Origin: CALGLS01 sp047626155
GTDB taxonomy: Bacteria > Bacteroidota > Bacteroidia > Chitinophagales > Saprospiraceae
DNA: 51,281 nucleotides
Reading direction: 5' to 3'
Assembly: GCA_047626155.1 (NCBI GenBank)
Contig: JBLHRR010000021.1
Coordinates: forward strand, 1 to 51,281
Part shown: in pieces, positions 1-9,052 of the stretch
Position numbering within the stretch: position 1 is the stretch's first letter
How the letters are laid out: every line of letters starts with the position of its first letter
Made by a program: the position numbers and the translations under genes
Notes under the pieces: model-generated
Told to the model about the DNA's origin: nothing
Seen by the model: only the letters and a program-made list of their open reading frames with translations
Databases searched by the model: none

Positions 1-333
1 GCTCTCATCCTTTAATTTCATATTCATGAAATCAGTACATTGAGCTTCTATTGGTAAATCGTGAAGTTTTGCATTTCTCTTTAGGAAATCAATATAGGCT
101 TTTGACTTATCTACACCGATTACTTTTCCATGTTCACCTACCATATAGGCCATTTCCATGGTGCAATAACCAGGGCCACAACCGAGGTCAAGCAGATGTT
201 GTCCAGAACTGAATTCGGCCAGTTTCCAACCATGTCGGGTCTCTGATGACCAGACCTGGTGCTGAAGTCCAAGTCGATGTAGTTCCGCTCGATCAGTTCC
301 GAGAATGTAGTCTTTTGATTTTGAGAGCGCCAT
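1..333 (-). CDS. class I SAM-dependent methyltransferase (3' end outside window)
   Basis: The first 111 codons of a gene running off the left edge; the ATG is at 331-333. The translation has a Rossmann-fold methyltransferase motif I, DLGCGPG, at residues 49-55, followed by the motif II acidic strand GVDKS at 73-77, which should bind S-adenosylmethionine. No signal peptide is visible, so it is probably cytoplasmic. The substrate cannot be told because the C-terminal substrate-binding part is missing. It is transcribed in the same direction as the truncated DUF5916 gene, whose stop is 62 bp upstream. The fold assignment is firm; nothing more specific can be supported. Confidence 0.85.
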   Translation of the reverse strand, partial: MALSKSKDYILGTDRAELHRLGLQHQVWSSETRHGWKLAEFSSGQHLLDLGCGPGYCTMEMAYMVGEHGKVIGVDKSKAYIDFLKRNAKLHDLPIEAQCTDFMNMKLKDES

Positions 334-394
334 GGTTTGAGAATTTAGGTAATTTATTAATATTGGAATGCCAAGATAATAAATCCCTTAATAT

Positions 395-1945
395 TTATTT
401 AATAAACCGATAGGTAGCCTTCACCAAAAATATATTCTCTCCTTTTTCAGAAAATAAATCATTCACCAAACCAGGTATCAATGCTTCTTGTGGATTGCCA
501 AAATTAGTATTCCCCTGTGACCAAACCAGGAACAACTCAGACCCCGGAATATACTCCCAACGGACGACCAGGTTACTCCGGAATTGCATAAAGTTAAAAT
601 CCGGATCGCCAATAGCATAATCGCTTTCGCCATCCATCTCTTCATCAAAGGAATATTCCTCCGACTCTTCGTTATATGTAATTTGTTTGTTGGAATATTG
701 ATGGAAACGGTTGTGGAAGTTATTGTCCATCGGATTATCGCTAATGTATTTAAAATCAGAGTATTGCCCCGTTGTAATAAATGGAGAGCCATAATACTGA
801 ATGGATAAGTTTGGATTAATGGTATAATTCAATCGAATAGTGACGTCCAGCGTTTTTTGATCAAGCGTTGCATTGATGTACCGGATTTCAGTTTCGTTCA
901 ATTCAACATTCTCGACATACTGTAGGACTTCTTGATTGGTGCCAAAACTAGGACCAACAGAAACCTGAAAAGCCTGTGTCGGTCTGTAGCTTAACCAAGC
1001 ACGATAATTGTTTGCTCGGCTACCGTTGTCCAGTCCCCATTGATGCCAGATATTAATGCTTCCTTGGATTTTTTTACGTTGATCAGATTCGTAATAGGCC
1101 CAGTTATTTATGGAAGAACCCATTCTTAGATTTGGACCACCACGTAGCGTTTTGGTACCAATGTCCCAAGGCACAAAATTAAACCCGGTTCCTATTCCTG
1201 AGCTATTTTTAAAGGTTGCATGGCCATTCACTTTACTAACCGCTAAATTACCTGCCGTAAACCATGTCTGTTCTTTTGAGCGATGTATAAAATCAAAGCC
1301 ACCAGTGTAAGCAGACTCATGCAAAAAGTCAATATTATCAAAGTCATTCTTATCACGATTTACAGCCGTGAACATTCCGCCAACAACAGTATTACCACCT
1401 CGAAAACCTTGCTGTAATCGACTGACGAAATAATTGGTCAATGGCTCCACCACTTCTTTTGTTCTATCACCCAGAGAATCAACCTGTGCAAATTCTCTTT
1501 GGGTAACCGACTCCAAAATTCCGATAGAAGTACCTTTTTGGGTTTTACCCGAAAACTTAGCAGCGCCTAAAATGCTGGTATTGCTCGGGATATTTGCATG
1601 CATATCATCGGAGAGATTGGGATAGCCATGTGGTGAGCCACCAATTCGCCGAGAGTAAAACAAAACATCAGAAGTGTAAGGCCCACCTGCCTCACTTGTG
1701 GTCATTCGATAATCGAAAATATTCCGACCCTCAATAAAAAAAGGCCTTTGTTCAGGGAAGAAAACCTGGAAGCCATCCAATGCCAGTGCAGAAGGATCTG
1801 CCTCCACCTGACCAAAATCCGGATTGATGGTAAAGTCTAGAGTCAAATCGCTAGTCACTCCAATTTTTCCATCCAAGCCCACACTCCACTCTAGGTCATG
1901 GCCCGTTCTAAAAGGATTTCCTTCTTCCTTTTCATAAGACACCAT
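395..1945 (-). pseudogene. DUF5916 outer-membrane protein, 5'-truncated
   Basis: 516 codons matching the C-terminal barrel-like domain of DUF5916 proteins. The family hallmark is near the start (residues about 36-70): NPDFGQVEADPSALALDGF, then FFPEQRPFFIEG. Intact members (from family knowledge, about 700-900 residues) begin with a signal peptide and an N-terminal CBM9-like carbohydrate-binding domain before this point. Here both are absent: an in-frame TAG lies three codons before the only ATG, and only 92 bp separate it from the next gene. Without a signal peptide the product could not reach the outer membrane. The rest of the frame is intact, so the loss looks recent. It could be translated as a cytoplasmic fragment, but I read it as a gene remnant. 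Confidence 0.75.
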
Positions 1946-2037
1946 TTCACACTAATCTAGTTTAAAATTGAAGGAAAAAATATTGAGTTTGAAGATGAGA
2001 GATTGGAAATAAAGGAGAACCAGGAATAGGATAAATT

Positions 2038-3975
2038 CTAATCATCCCACTTCATACGCTGCAATCTGACCGCATTTAGAATCGCAAGCAAAGCCACTCC
2101 GACATCAGCAAAAACAGCTTCCCACATCGTTGCCAGCCCACAAGCGCCAAGAATCATAACGATGAATTTCACACCAAAAGCCATCGCGATATTCTGCCAG
2201 ATGATCCGCTGAGTTGCTTTTCCGATCTTAATAGCGGTAGCTATTTTGGAAGGTTGATCTGTTTGGATAATGACATCCGCCGTTTCAATGGCTACGTCTG
2301 ATCCCAGGCCACCCATGGCAATTCCAATATCACTAGCTGCCAAAACGGGGGCGTCATTGATGCCATCTCCTACAAATACAATTACACTGTTAGGGTCTGC
2401 CTTCTTTAAACGTTCGACTTCATTCAGTTTGTCTTCGGGGAGGAGATCCCCTTTTGCTTTGTCCAGTTTAAGCGTAGCAGCTACTTGTTGCGTAATCGCA
2501 TCCTTGTCGCCGGAAAGCATAATGATGTTTCGGATACCAACTTTTCTGATGCGGGCAATACTGTTCATGACATCTTCCTTCAGTTCATCAGCGATGGTTA
2601 CATAACCAGCAAAGGCTTTATCAATCGCCACCATAACAATAGTTTCTACAATCCCGTCTGCCTCCGCAGGAACGTCCACGCCGAATTGAGTCATTAGCTT
2701 TTTATTACCCACTAACAATTCTTTTCCGTCTACCATTCCTTTCATTCCTTTACCAGAAACTTCAGAAATAGCTGTCGCCTCCTGCAGTTCTTTTCCCAAG
2801 GAGTATTCCAAAATGGCCTTCGCAATAGGATGCGTGGATTTTTTCTCCAAAGCCATCAATAATTCCATGAATTCCCTTTCGGAAAATGAATCTGTAGTTA
2901 CAATGTTATTAATTTTGAAAACGCCTTTAGTGACGGTCCCTGTTTTGTCCATCACCAAGGTGTTCGCTTTAGTAATTTGATCTAAAAAGGTAGCGCCTTT
3001 AAACAACAAACCTTCCTGAGAAGCTGCGCCCAAGCCACCAAAATAGCCCAATGGAATTGAGATGACTAAAGCACAAGGACAAGAGATAACCAGAAAGATC
3101 AGAGAACGATACAACCAATCATTAAAATCATAATCCGCCACGATAAAGTAGGGGAGTATCAAAATAAGAACAGCCAATCCAACAACGATCGGCGTATAGA
3201 TTTTGGCCAGTCGCCGAATCAATAATTCTGTCTCTGATTTCCGCGAAGTCGCATTTTGCACCAATTCCAGAATCCGCGCAATTGAACTGTTATTAAATAA
3301 CTTATCCACCTCAACTTCTATAACTCCTCCAAGATTGATGGAACCTGCCAGAACAGATTCCCCAGTCAAAAGTGTAGCAGGTTTGCTTTCCCCCGTCAGC
3401 GCCGCCCTGTTCAGTGACGCTTGTTTCGACAGTAACTTCCCATCCAAAGGAACCTTCTCCCCAACCCTAATCTGAATCTTTTCCCCAACAATAACCTCCT
3501 CTGGATTTATTGTAGCATAATTGTTATTTCTAAAAACTGTAGCCACCTTTGGCCGAACGTCCAATAGCTCCTGAATATTCCCCTTCGCTTTAGAAACCGC
3601 CGCAGATTGAAACAACTCCCCGATGGCATAAAACAACATCACCGTAACGCCCTCCGGGTATTCTCCAATATAGAAAGCGCCAATGGTTGCGATGCTCATT
3701 AGGAAAAACTCTGTGAAAATTTGCCATTTGAGGAGATTGTGAAAAGCTTCTTTAAGGACGGGCCAGCCAACGGGGAGAAAAGCGAGGCTGTACCAAATGA
3801 TGTCTACGGGAGCTTTGAAAAAAGGGGCCAGGAAGAAGTGTTCTAATGCTAGGCCGGAGAGTAATAGGATGGAGCTGATGACTGCGGGGAGGTAGGCTTG
3901 CCATCCGGCGGCTTGGTCGTGGCTGTGGTCGTGGTCGGAGTGGTCTGTGTGGGGGGCGGTTTCTACTGTTGACAT
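2038..3975 (-). CDS. Zn/Cd/Pb-exporting P1B-2-type ATPase
   Basis: A 645-residue heavy-metal P-type ATPase of the inner membrane, which exports divalent soft metals at the cost of ATP. Landmarks: TGES actuator loop (194-197), metal-site CPC in a membrane helix (299-301), phosphorylated Asp in DKTGT (343-347), the HP motif in KKSTHPIAKAIL, and GDGINDAP. Near the C-terminus N-x7-K and a later DVG in the last two helices match the P1B-2 (Zn/Cd/Pb) signature rather than copper pumps. It lacks a ferredoxin-like HMA domain; a histidine- and aspartate-rich N-terminus (residues 9-20) may bind metal instead. No metalloregulator is adjacent. ZntA/CadA-like; the exact metal is inferred from the motif. 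Confidence 0.93.
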   Translation of the reverse strand: MSTVETAPHTDHSDHDHSHDQAAGWQAYLPAVISSILLLSGLALEHFFLAPFFKAPVDIIWYSLAFLPVGWPVLKEAFHNLLKWQIFTEFFLMSIATIGAFYIGEYPEGVTVMLFYAIGELFQSAAVSKAKGNIQELLDVRPKVATVFRNNNYATINPEEVIVGEKIQIRVGEKVPLDGKLLSKQASLNRAALTGESKPATLLTGESVLAGSINLGGVIEVEVDKLFNNSSIARILELVQNATSRKSETELLIRRLAKIYTPIVVGLAVLILILPYFIVADYDFNDWLYRSLIFLVISCPCALVISIPLGYFGGLGAASQEGLLFKGATFLDQITKANTLVMDKTGTVTKGVFKINNIVTTDSFSEREFMELLMALEKKSTHPIAKAILEYSLGKELQEATAISEVSGKGMKGMVDGKELLVGNKKLMTQFGVDVPAEADGIVETIVMVAIDKAFAGYVTIADELKEDVMNSIARIRKVGIRNIIMLSGDKDAITQQVAATLKLDKAKGDLLPEDKLNEVERLKKADPNSVIVFVGDGINDAPVLAASDIGIAMGGLGSDVAIETADVIIQTDQPSKIATAIKIGKATQRIIWQNIAMAFGVKFIVMILGACGLATMWEAVFADVGVALLAILNAVRLQRMKWDD

Positions 3976-4222
3976 AGTGATGTTTTATTGCTGAGTCAGG
4001 TCTGGCTAGTTATTCATACTGAATCCCTAAGCTAGAGGGGGCAAATGTACGAAAATTGCAATTTATGGAGGAAGCCCTGTATCTATAACGGGGTACGGTG
4101 TATGACCATGGCTTTGGAACCTGAGTCTTGGAGCCTCTCCTTCTAACAAGACAGCTGCATTTTTTTATTCAAAGATTATCAATATTCCAACCCTAAACAG
4201 TAATTTTACCAAAAAACACACC

Positions 4223-4762
4223 ATGCCCACCTACATCTCCCTCCTCCGCGCCATCAACGTCGGAGGAAACAACAAAATCAAAATGGCCGACCTCAAAGCC
4301 CTATACGAATCCCTAGACTTCAAAAACGTAAAAACCTACATCCAATCCGGCAACGTAATTTTCGACTCTAAAAAGAAAAGCCAACAAAAGTTGGAAATCC
4401 TAATCGCTGAAAAAATCAAAGAAACCTTCGGCCACGACATCGCCCTCCTAATCAGAACAAAGAAAGACTTCGAAACCCTAGTCGGCAACAATCCATTTCC
4501 AATAAAGGCAGCAGGGGAGGAGAAGCAACGCTACGTTATGTTCCTCCAAGAAGAACCAGATTCCATTAATGTAAATAAATTGTTAGAAAAAATAGAAGAC
4601 TGGCCAGAACAATTCGAACTCAAAGGAAAAGAAGCCTACTTAAACGCTGTAAACGGCTACGGAAGAACAAAGCTAAATAGCAATTTTGTAGAAAGAAACC
4701 TGAAAGTGAAGATCACGGCTAGGAATTGGAAGTCTGTAATAGCTTTGTTGGGTTTTGACTGA
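4223..4762 (+). CDS. DUF1697 family protein
   Basis: A 179-residue cytoplasmic protein with the DUF1697 signature at the N-terminus (YISLLRAINVGGNNKIKM) and the SGNVIF strand near residues 42-47; full length for the family. The biochemical role of the family is unknown. Codon use is uneven: the first roughly 270 bp use C-ending codons almost throughout (CCC ACC TAC ATC TCC CTC CTC CGC GCC ATC AAC GTC), while the last third returns to the A/T-ending codons of the neighbours, which may point to acquisition or recombination. A decayed copy of the 3' end of a second such gene lies just downstream. No operon partners. Confidence 0.9.
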   Translation: MPTYISLLRAINVGGNNKIKMADLKALYESLDFKNVKTYIQSGNVIFDSKKKSQQKLEILIAEKIKETFGHDIALLIRTKKDFETLVGNNPFPIKAAGEEKQRYVMFLQEEPDSINVNKLLEKIEDWPEQFELKGKEAYLNAVNGYGRTKLNSNFVERNLKVKITARNWKSVIALLGFD

Positions 4763-4831
4763 GGTCAGGGTTTCCCACTAACGTACAAACGTAGCTGGAC
4801 TCGAAGAAGCCTGTTCTCGTCTTCAAGACTA

Positions 4832-4900
4832 TGAAATTTAAAAATGAAGATTACAAACAGAAATGGAAAGACTGTAAATGCGTTGTTGGATTTTGACTAA
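4832..4900 (+). pseudogene. relic of a second DUF1697 gene (3' end only)
   Basis: Reading 4841-4900 in frame gives KMKITNRNGKTVNALLDFD then TAA, which aligns without gaps to the last residues of the upstream DUF1697 gene (KVKITARNWKSVIALLGFD, stop). The alignment continues a few codons upstream (NLK) and then meets an in-frame TGA where the intact gene has AGA. I see no further similarity upstream, so this is a tail fragment of a duplicated or exchanged paralogue. The rest of the spacer up to 5075 holds no recognisable gene. Confidence 0.65.
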
Positions 4901-5075
4901 GACAAACCTGCTTATTAGTCATGTCAGCTGAAATGACCTGCTTTAGAACCAAAGAAGCCTTTGATAAAGAAAAACTTAAGGAAACCGAAATGTTGTTAGG
5001 AACGATGAGCGAGCGGCGGCTCCCCTTTAGAGCTGGGGTAGCGCGATGAATGAACAATAGTGGGAAAGTTAACGG

Positions 5076-5747
5076 TTATAGTTTAATAGCCCTCGTCATT
5101 TCCCTTTTTCCAGGAGGCCCCGGAATCGACTCAATTGTAAAACCCACCGCCTTCAAAGCCCGCTTCACCACACCCTTCGCACAGTAAGTCACCAAAACAC
5201 CTCCATCCTCTAATAAGCCATACATCGTTCTAAAGATCTCCTCAGTCCACAACTTAGGTTGAGATTCCGGAGCGAAAGCATCGTAGTAAATCAAAGTAAA
5301 GCGATCATCGGAAGAAAAAGCCGCCGCGTCCTCCTGTATTTTGCGAAAGCGGAAATCAGGACTTAGCGAATGCCAATCCTCAAAGGAGCCACAATGTATT
5401 TTTTGAAAACTAGGCAAGGCCTCTGGAGCATCTAATTGCTCCAAAAAGTTGCATTGCTCAGCCAGTTCCCAGGGAATGGGAAACTGCTCTAAGGAAGTAT
5501 AAGAAACTGGAATAGCGCTTTCGGCAGCCTTCAGATAGGTCACCAACGTATTAAGCCCAGTACCAAGACCGAGCTCTAATATCCGGAGCGGCTGATTTCT
5601 TTTGATTTGAAACAGCATACCAGCTTCGATAAAAACATGATTTGTTTCCTGGATGGCACCATGGTGACTGTGATAAGCCACCTTGAATTGCTCAGAGACT
5701 AAGGAATGAGAACCATCAGCAGTAGTGATTAAAGTATGGCCTTCCAT
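5076..5747 (-). CDS. mnmD: tRNA U34 5-methylaminomethyl-2-thiouridine methyltransferase MnmD
   Basis: A 223-residue stand-alone MnmD (methyltransferase half of MnmC, formerly DUF752). It should transfer a methyl group from SAM to nm5(s2)U34 in tRNAs to give mnm5(s2)U. Evidence: the N-terminal family signature ADGSHSL followed by FKVAYHSHHGAIQE, the SAM loop LELGLGTGLN around residues 57-66, the catalytic-region YYDAFAPE, and the C-terminal YCAKGVVKRALKAVGF with PGPPGKREM. There is no fused FAD oxidase domain. It lies 86 bp downstream of a small lipoprotein gene on the same strand. MnmH, which modifies the same nucleotide, is also in the window (17.3 kb). Confidence 0.92.
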   Translation of the reverse strand: MEGHTLITTADGSHSLVSEQFKVAYHSHHGAIQETNHVFIEAGMLFQIKRNQPLRILELGLGTGLNTLVTYLKAAESAIPVSYTSLEQFPIPWELAEQCNFLEQLDAPEALPSFQKIHCGSFEDWHSLSPDFRFRKIQEDAAAFSSDDRFTLIYYDAFAPESQPKLWTEEIFRTMYGLLEDGGVLVTYCAKGVVKRALKAVGFTIESIPGPPGKREMTRAIKL

Positions 5748-5795
5748 TCGTTTAAAGTTGCATTAGAAGGCTCATTCATTATTCAAAATTGGATA

Positions 5796-5819
5796 CCTGC
5801 CCGTTGCGGAGCAGGCGGG
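5796..5819. repeat. short GC-rich hairpin
   Basis: CCTGC and GCAGG pair around a ten-base GC-rich loop, between the lipoprotein gene and mnmD. It could be a weak attenuator in a shared transcript. No T-tract follows on either strand. Confidence 0.35.
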
Positions 5820-5833
5820 TTCATTATTTATTA

Positions 5834-6001
5834 CTACTCTTTTCCAAAAACAGTAGGCATCACGTCAACCACCTGGCCGACAGCTTCACCAATAGAAAAG
5901 TTATTTGGACAGCCCATTCCTCGGTTACAAGAAGACAGCGTTACCAATAAAGCAAGAACTGCAATGGCGGGGATAAGTTTCTTTAGCATTTTAAATTTCA
6001 T
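5834..6001 (-). CDS. small lipoprotein, 55 residues
   Basis: An open frame with ATG at 5999-6001 and TAG at 5834-5836. The product has a basic start (MKFKMLKK), a hydrophobic stretch (LIPAIAVLALLVTL) and a lipobox-like LSSC, giving a predicted mature lipid-anchored peptide of about 31 residues with the sequence CNRGMGCPNNFSIGEAVGQ near its start. It is too short to be called routinely. I do not recognise a named family. It precedes mnmD on the same strand by 86 bp and may share its transcript. The intact signal and lipobox make it more than a chance frame. Confidence 0.65.
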   Translation of the reverse strand: MKFKMLKKLIPAIAVLALLVTLSSCNRGMGCPNNFSIGEAVGQVVDVMPTVFGKE

Positions 6002-6397
6002 TACTTAAGGTGTTTTATTAACGACAAAAAATTAACTTGGATCGCTGCAAGCTATTAGTTAAAGCTAAACGACTATAGGAAGACTGGTTTAGCTAATAGA
6101 TTGAGTGTATAGTGATCTAGATTGTTTTTTATGTCATAATAGTCATTGATATGTTATAACACAAAATTAGATAAATCTGTTGGGATATTCTTGAGTTTTA
6201 TGATATTTGGTTGATTAAGAGGCTTTTTTAAAGTTTAATGAATTCAAATGGACATAAAATTACGGCAATTTATGGTTTCAGAACATTTACTAAAAACATT
6301 CAAAGTTTTGTATTCGTAAGCTAACAAGACATAAACCTACAGATTCCGGCTTTTTTCTATCTTTGGCCATTTCTCTACCGCTTTTAAAACAACGTAA
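6002..6397. promoter_or_regulatory. divergent spacer with Bacteroidota -7 box before mpl
   Basis: Intergenic region between the small lipoprotein gene and the Mur ligase gene. TATCTTTG at 6358-6365 matches the Bacteroidota -7 element (TAnnTTTG) and would place transcription start about 25 bases before the ATG at 6398. No TTG is seen at the expected -33 position, so support is partial. Apart from AT-rich tracts I see nothing else in this 396-bp stretch. Confidence 0.35.
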
Positions 6398-7759
6398 ATG
6401 CGTATCCATCTTATTGCCACCGGTGGCAGTGCCATGCACAATTTAGCTATAGCCTTACATTGCAATCATCATACCGTCAGCGGTTCCGATGATGAAATCT
6501 ATAATCCTGCCAAAGAGCGTTTGGCAAAACATGGATTGCTCCCTGAAGAAATGGGCTGGAACCCAAATCGGATTACAAAGGATCTTGACCTCATCATATT
6601 GGGTATGCACGCCCGCCCCGATAACCCTGAATTGAAACGGGCTAAAAAACTAAAAATCAAGATCTTTTCTTACCCTGAATTTTTGTACTTACATGCAAAA
6701 GATAAAACCAGATTGGTGGTAGCCGGTAGTCATGGGAAAACGAGTACCACTTCCATGATTATGCATGTTTTGCGTTACCTCAAAAAGGATTTCGACTACA
6801 TGGTTGGTGCTCAATTAGAAGGTTTTGATCAGATGGTTCACCTATCCGATGCGCCGTTGATAGTCATAGAAGGAGATGAATATTTGTCCTCTCCAATTGA
6901 CTTGCGTCCCAAGTTTTTGCACTACAAACCGCACATTGCGATCATCACCGGAATCGCCTGGGACCACATCAATGTTTTCCCAACTTTTAAAGGCTATGTG
7001 TCTCAATTTCAGACCTTTATAGAAAGCATGCAGGAAAAGGGGCAACTATTTTATTATGCGAATGATCCACATTTGAAGAAGATTATGAAGGGGTATAAAG
7101 GCACTTTAAAAACAGAGGCATATGAAGCTTTTCCCTATGAGGTAGAAGGAGGGAAGACCATTGTTAGAAATGAAAAGAATAAGGGAGTTACGTTACCGAT
7201 TTTCGGCCTACACAACATGGAGAATTTGAAGGCAGCTCATTTGGCTTGTCAGCAAACCGGGATAGAAACAGCCGATTTTTTAAAAGCTATAAAATCATTT
7301 AAAGGAGCAGCCAAACGTTTGGAATTATTAAAGAAAAACAAAACAGGAGGGGAGGCCTTTCTGGATTTTGCGCATGCGCCATCCAAAGTAAAAGCCACAA
7401 CAAATGCGATGCGTTCCAGAGCAGGAAAGCAACCGGTAATCGCTTGTTTGGAATTACATACCTTCTCCAGCTTGAACAAAAAATTTCTAGGACAGTACAA
7501 GGGAAGTTTGGATGCGGCAGATAAAGCTTTCGTTTATTTTAGTGAGCATACGCTGAAGATGAAGAAGTTGAAACCCATTACAAAGGAAGAAGTGGCAAAA
7601 GCTTTTGCACATAAAAATATACGGGTTTTTACCGAAAATGATAAAATGGTCGCCGCCTTAAAGCGATTCAATTGGAAAGACAAAAAACTCTTGATGATGA
7701 GTAGTGGGACGTTTTCTGGATTGGATTTGAAGAAGTTGGCTAAAGGGTTGATTGAATAA
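6398..7759 (+). CDS. mpl: Mur ligase, Mpl-like (UDP-MurNAc:tripeptide ligase)
   Basis: A 453-residue cytoplasmic Mur ligase. The N-terminal MRIHLIATGGSAMHNLA is the nucleotide-sugar-binding Rossmann domain, GSHGKTST at 110-117 is the ATP loop, and LGMHARPDNPEL and DFAHAPSKVKA are typical of the MurC/Mpl branch. Mpl joins recycled L-Ala-D-Glu-mDAP tripeptide to UDP-MurNAc, returning wall fragments to synthesis. I prefer Mpl to MurC because the gene stands alone, not in a division cluster, and because of the MHARPDNPEL segment. MurC cannot be excluded without an alignment. The flanking genes are transcribed in the opposite direction. Confidence 0.75.
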   Translation: MRIHLIATGGSAMHNLAIALHCNHHTVSGSDDEIYNPAKERLAKHGLLPEEMGWNPNRITKDLDLIILGMHARPDNPELKRAKKLKIKIFSYPEFLYLHAKDKTRLVVAGSHGKTSTTSMIMHVLRYLKKDFDYMVGAQLEGFDQMVHLSDAPLIVIEGDEYLSSPIDLRPKFLHYKPHIAIITGIAWDHINVFPTFKGYVSQFQTFIESMQEKGQLFYYANDPHLKKIMKGYKGTLKTEAYEAFPYEVEGGKTIVRNEKNKGVTLPIFGLHNMENLKAAHLACQQTGIETADFLKAIKSFKGAAKRLELLKKNKTGGEAFLDFAHAPSKVKATTNAMRSRAGKQPVIACLELHTFSSLNKKFLGQYKGSLDAADKAFVYFSEHTLKMKKLKPITKEEVAKAFAHKNIRVFTENDKMVAALKRFNWKDKKLLMMSSGTFSGLDLKKLAKGLIE

Positions 7760-7809
7760 ATATCTACCTTGTAGTGCTCGGAATGATAGGGTAAAAGTTA
7801 ATAGTTCTC

Positions 7810-8397
7810 TCACTTCTGCTTACTCAACGGAACATAGCCCTCTTGATACATAGCCCAAGGAGTCGATTGGTAGAAGTTGCCTCCAAAATAGGTCATAATC
7901 ATTTCAAAAGTAGCAGCATCTTTATAGCCAGAGAGTGGCTGCAAGATCTTACCGTCTTCATTTAAGAATACGACAGTAGGGTAGGTCAAACGGCCCATAG
8001 CAAGCGCTTGAGCGAGTTCGTGATAACCTTTTACCCCCTTAGTGTCTTGAGATTTTACAAATTCATAGGTCTTATCTCCAACGGTAATGCTTTGTTCCTG
8101 CTCACCGTTGAATTTTATAGCATAGTAATTCGCATTGATATAAGCTATTATATCCTTATCCTGAAAAGTGGTCTGATCCATTCGTTTGCACCAGCCACAC
8201 CAGTCCGTGTATAAATCGACAATGATTTTTTTCTTTTCCACTTCATTCTTAGCCATCGCTTCATTCCAGGTTATCCAAGCAATGCCGTCTGCCGATTCTG
8301 TGGTAATCGCAGAAGCCTGATGCTGACCACCACTAGAGAAGGCGCTAATCAGCAGTAACAATAATGTACTAAAGCATAGGATCTTTGTATTCTTCAT
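7810..8397 (-). CDS. secreted thioredoxin-fold protein
   Basis: I place the start at the Met at 8395-8397, which gives 195 residues beginning with a signal peptide (MKNTKILCFSTLLLLLISAF); the longer frame upstream adds 34 unlikely residues. The mature protein has a thioredoxin fold with the redox motif WCGWCK at residues 66-71, followed by TTFQDKDI and the cis-Pro strand LTYPTVVFLNEDG. It probably acts in the periplasm as a disulfide reductase or maturation factor, as in the thioredoxin_7/DUF255 group. The partner is unknown. It converges on mpl. Confidence 0.85.
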   Translation of the reverse strand: MKNTKILCFSTLLLLLISAFSSGGQHQASAITTESADGIAWITWNEAMAKNEVEKKKIIVDLYTDWCGWCKRMDQTTFQDKDIIAYINANYYAIKFNGEQEQSITVGDKTYEFVKSQDTKGVKGYHELAQALAMGRLTYPTVVFLNEDGKILQPLSGYKDAATFEMIMTYFGGNFYQSTPWAMYQEGYVPLSKQK

Positions 8398-8615
8398 CCT
8401 TTTTTCAAATTGGAGCATGATCAATATAAGTGATTGCTCAATTGGCATTGGTTGGTTATTCTGTACCGCAAAGTACTGCCTATAAAAGGGAATAAACAAA
8501 TGTTGTAGTGGAAGAATGGGTTACTTTAATAGATTTTTAACCTTTAAAGCAAGTTTTAAAAAATGTAGATACCTAAAAGGGGGGAATTAGGATGGTTTCA
8601 TTTGGTGGAATATAG

Positions 8616-8697
8616 GAAGTTGGCGTTCCGCCAATATTAAAAATTTTCACCGCAACGGTGCAACGAGCGCAACGAGCGCAACGAGCGCAACGATAAC
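8616..8697 (-). repeat. dispersed repeat family A, copy 1, with 9-bp tandem units
   Basis: Read on the minus strand, this segment has the same order of blocks as 17233-17302: a run of TTGCG/CGTTG words, TTGCGGTGAAAA, an AT-rich stretch, then GGCGGAACGCCAACTTC. In this copy CAACGAGCG (plus strand) is repeated three times head to tail (8661-8687), followed by a partial fourth unit. It is non-coding and lies in the 655-bp spacer between the thioredoxin and ribD genes. Confidence 0.7.
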
Positions 8698-8754
8698 GTT
8701 GTTTTAGAACGATGACGAAGTACAAGGTTCTTCTTACGGATTGAGTGAATCTAA

Positions 8755-8880
8755 GGATATGGCACATCTAAGCCAAAAGATCGAAGACCGCATGGAGAGA
8801 TGTCATATCAAAGGAGGAACAATTCGTAATGCATTTGGTGCGATTGGTTCTTTTATTTTAGCTATCGATATGATACAGCT
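8755..8880 (+). repeat. dispersed repeat family C, copy 1
   Basis: It begins with an imperfect hairpin (GATATGGCACATCT pairing with AGATGTCATATC), then the block CATATCAAAGGAGGAACAAT, a variable middle, and AGCTATCGATATGATA. The same blocks in the same order occur at 25477-25617, which defines a repeat of about 125-140 bp with conserved ends and a variable core. No coding potential is visible. Confidence 0.65.
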
Positions 8881-8886
8881 ATTTTC

Positions 8887-9000
8887 AACCTGTCATTCCG
8901 AGCGAGTAACATAGGAGGGAGCCGAGGAACCAAGATGTCATGTCATCTCTTTTTCTATTCCATCAGAGTTTACCCTGAACTTGTCGAATGGGTAGGAGTC
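8887..9000. repeat. common Bacteroidota intergenic repeat fragments (family D)
   Basis: Contains CTGTCATTCCGAGCGAG (8890-8907; compare CTGTCATCCCGAGCGAG near 25728), and then ACCCTGAACTTGTCGAATGG. From general knowledge, words of this kind recur in the spacers of many Bacteroidota genomes. Within this window only the first block has a second copy. No gene is present between 8398 and 9052 apart from repeats A, C and D. Confidence 0.45.
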
Positions 9001-9052
9001 AAATTCTACCTCCATTCTAAGAAAAGATCTTCTCACTTACTTTACTTAATAG

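Noticed and set aside
2038..3975. Copper-transporting ATPase
   Set aside because: The N-x7-K and DVG residues in the last two helices fit the Zn/Cd/Pb group, not the copper group.
5736..6008. 90-codon plus-strand frame
   Set aside because: Antisense to the 55-residue lipoprotein, whose signal peptide and lipobox make the minus strand the better reading.
8661..8692. Short regular repeat that could suggest a CRISPR array
   Set aside because: Units of 9 bp are directly adjacent, without spacers; a simple tandem expansion.
8573..8767. 64-codon minus-strand frame with an R-C-A repeat
   Set aside because: Produced by the 9-bp tandem repeat of family A; no start context or homologous features.
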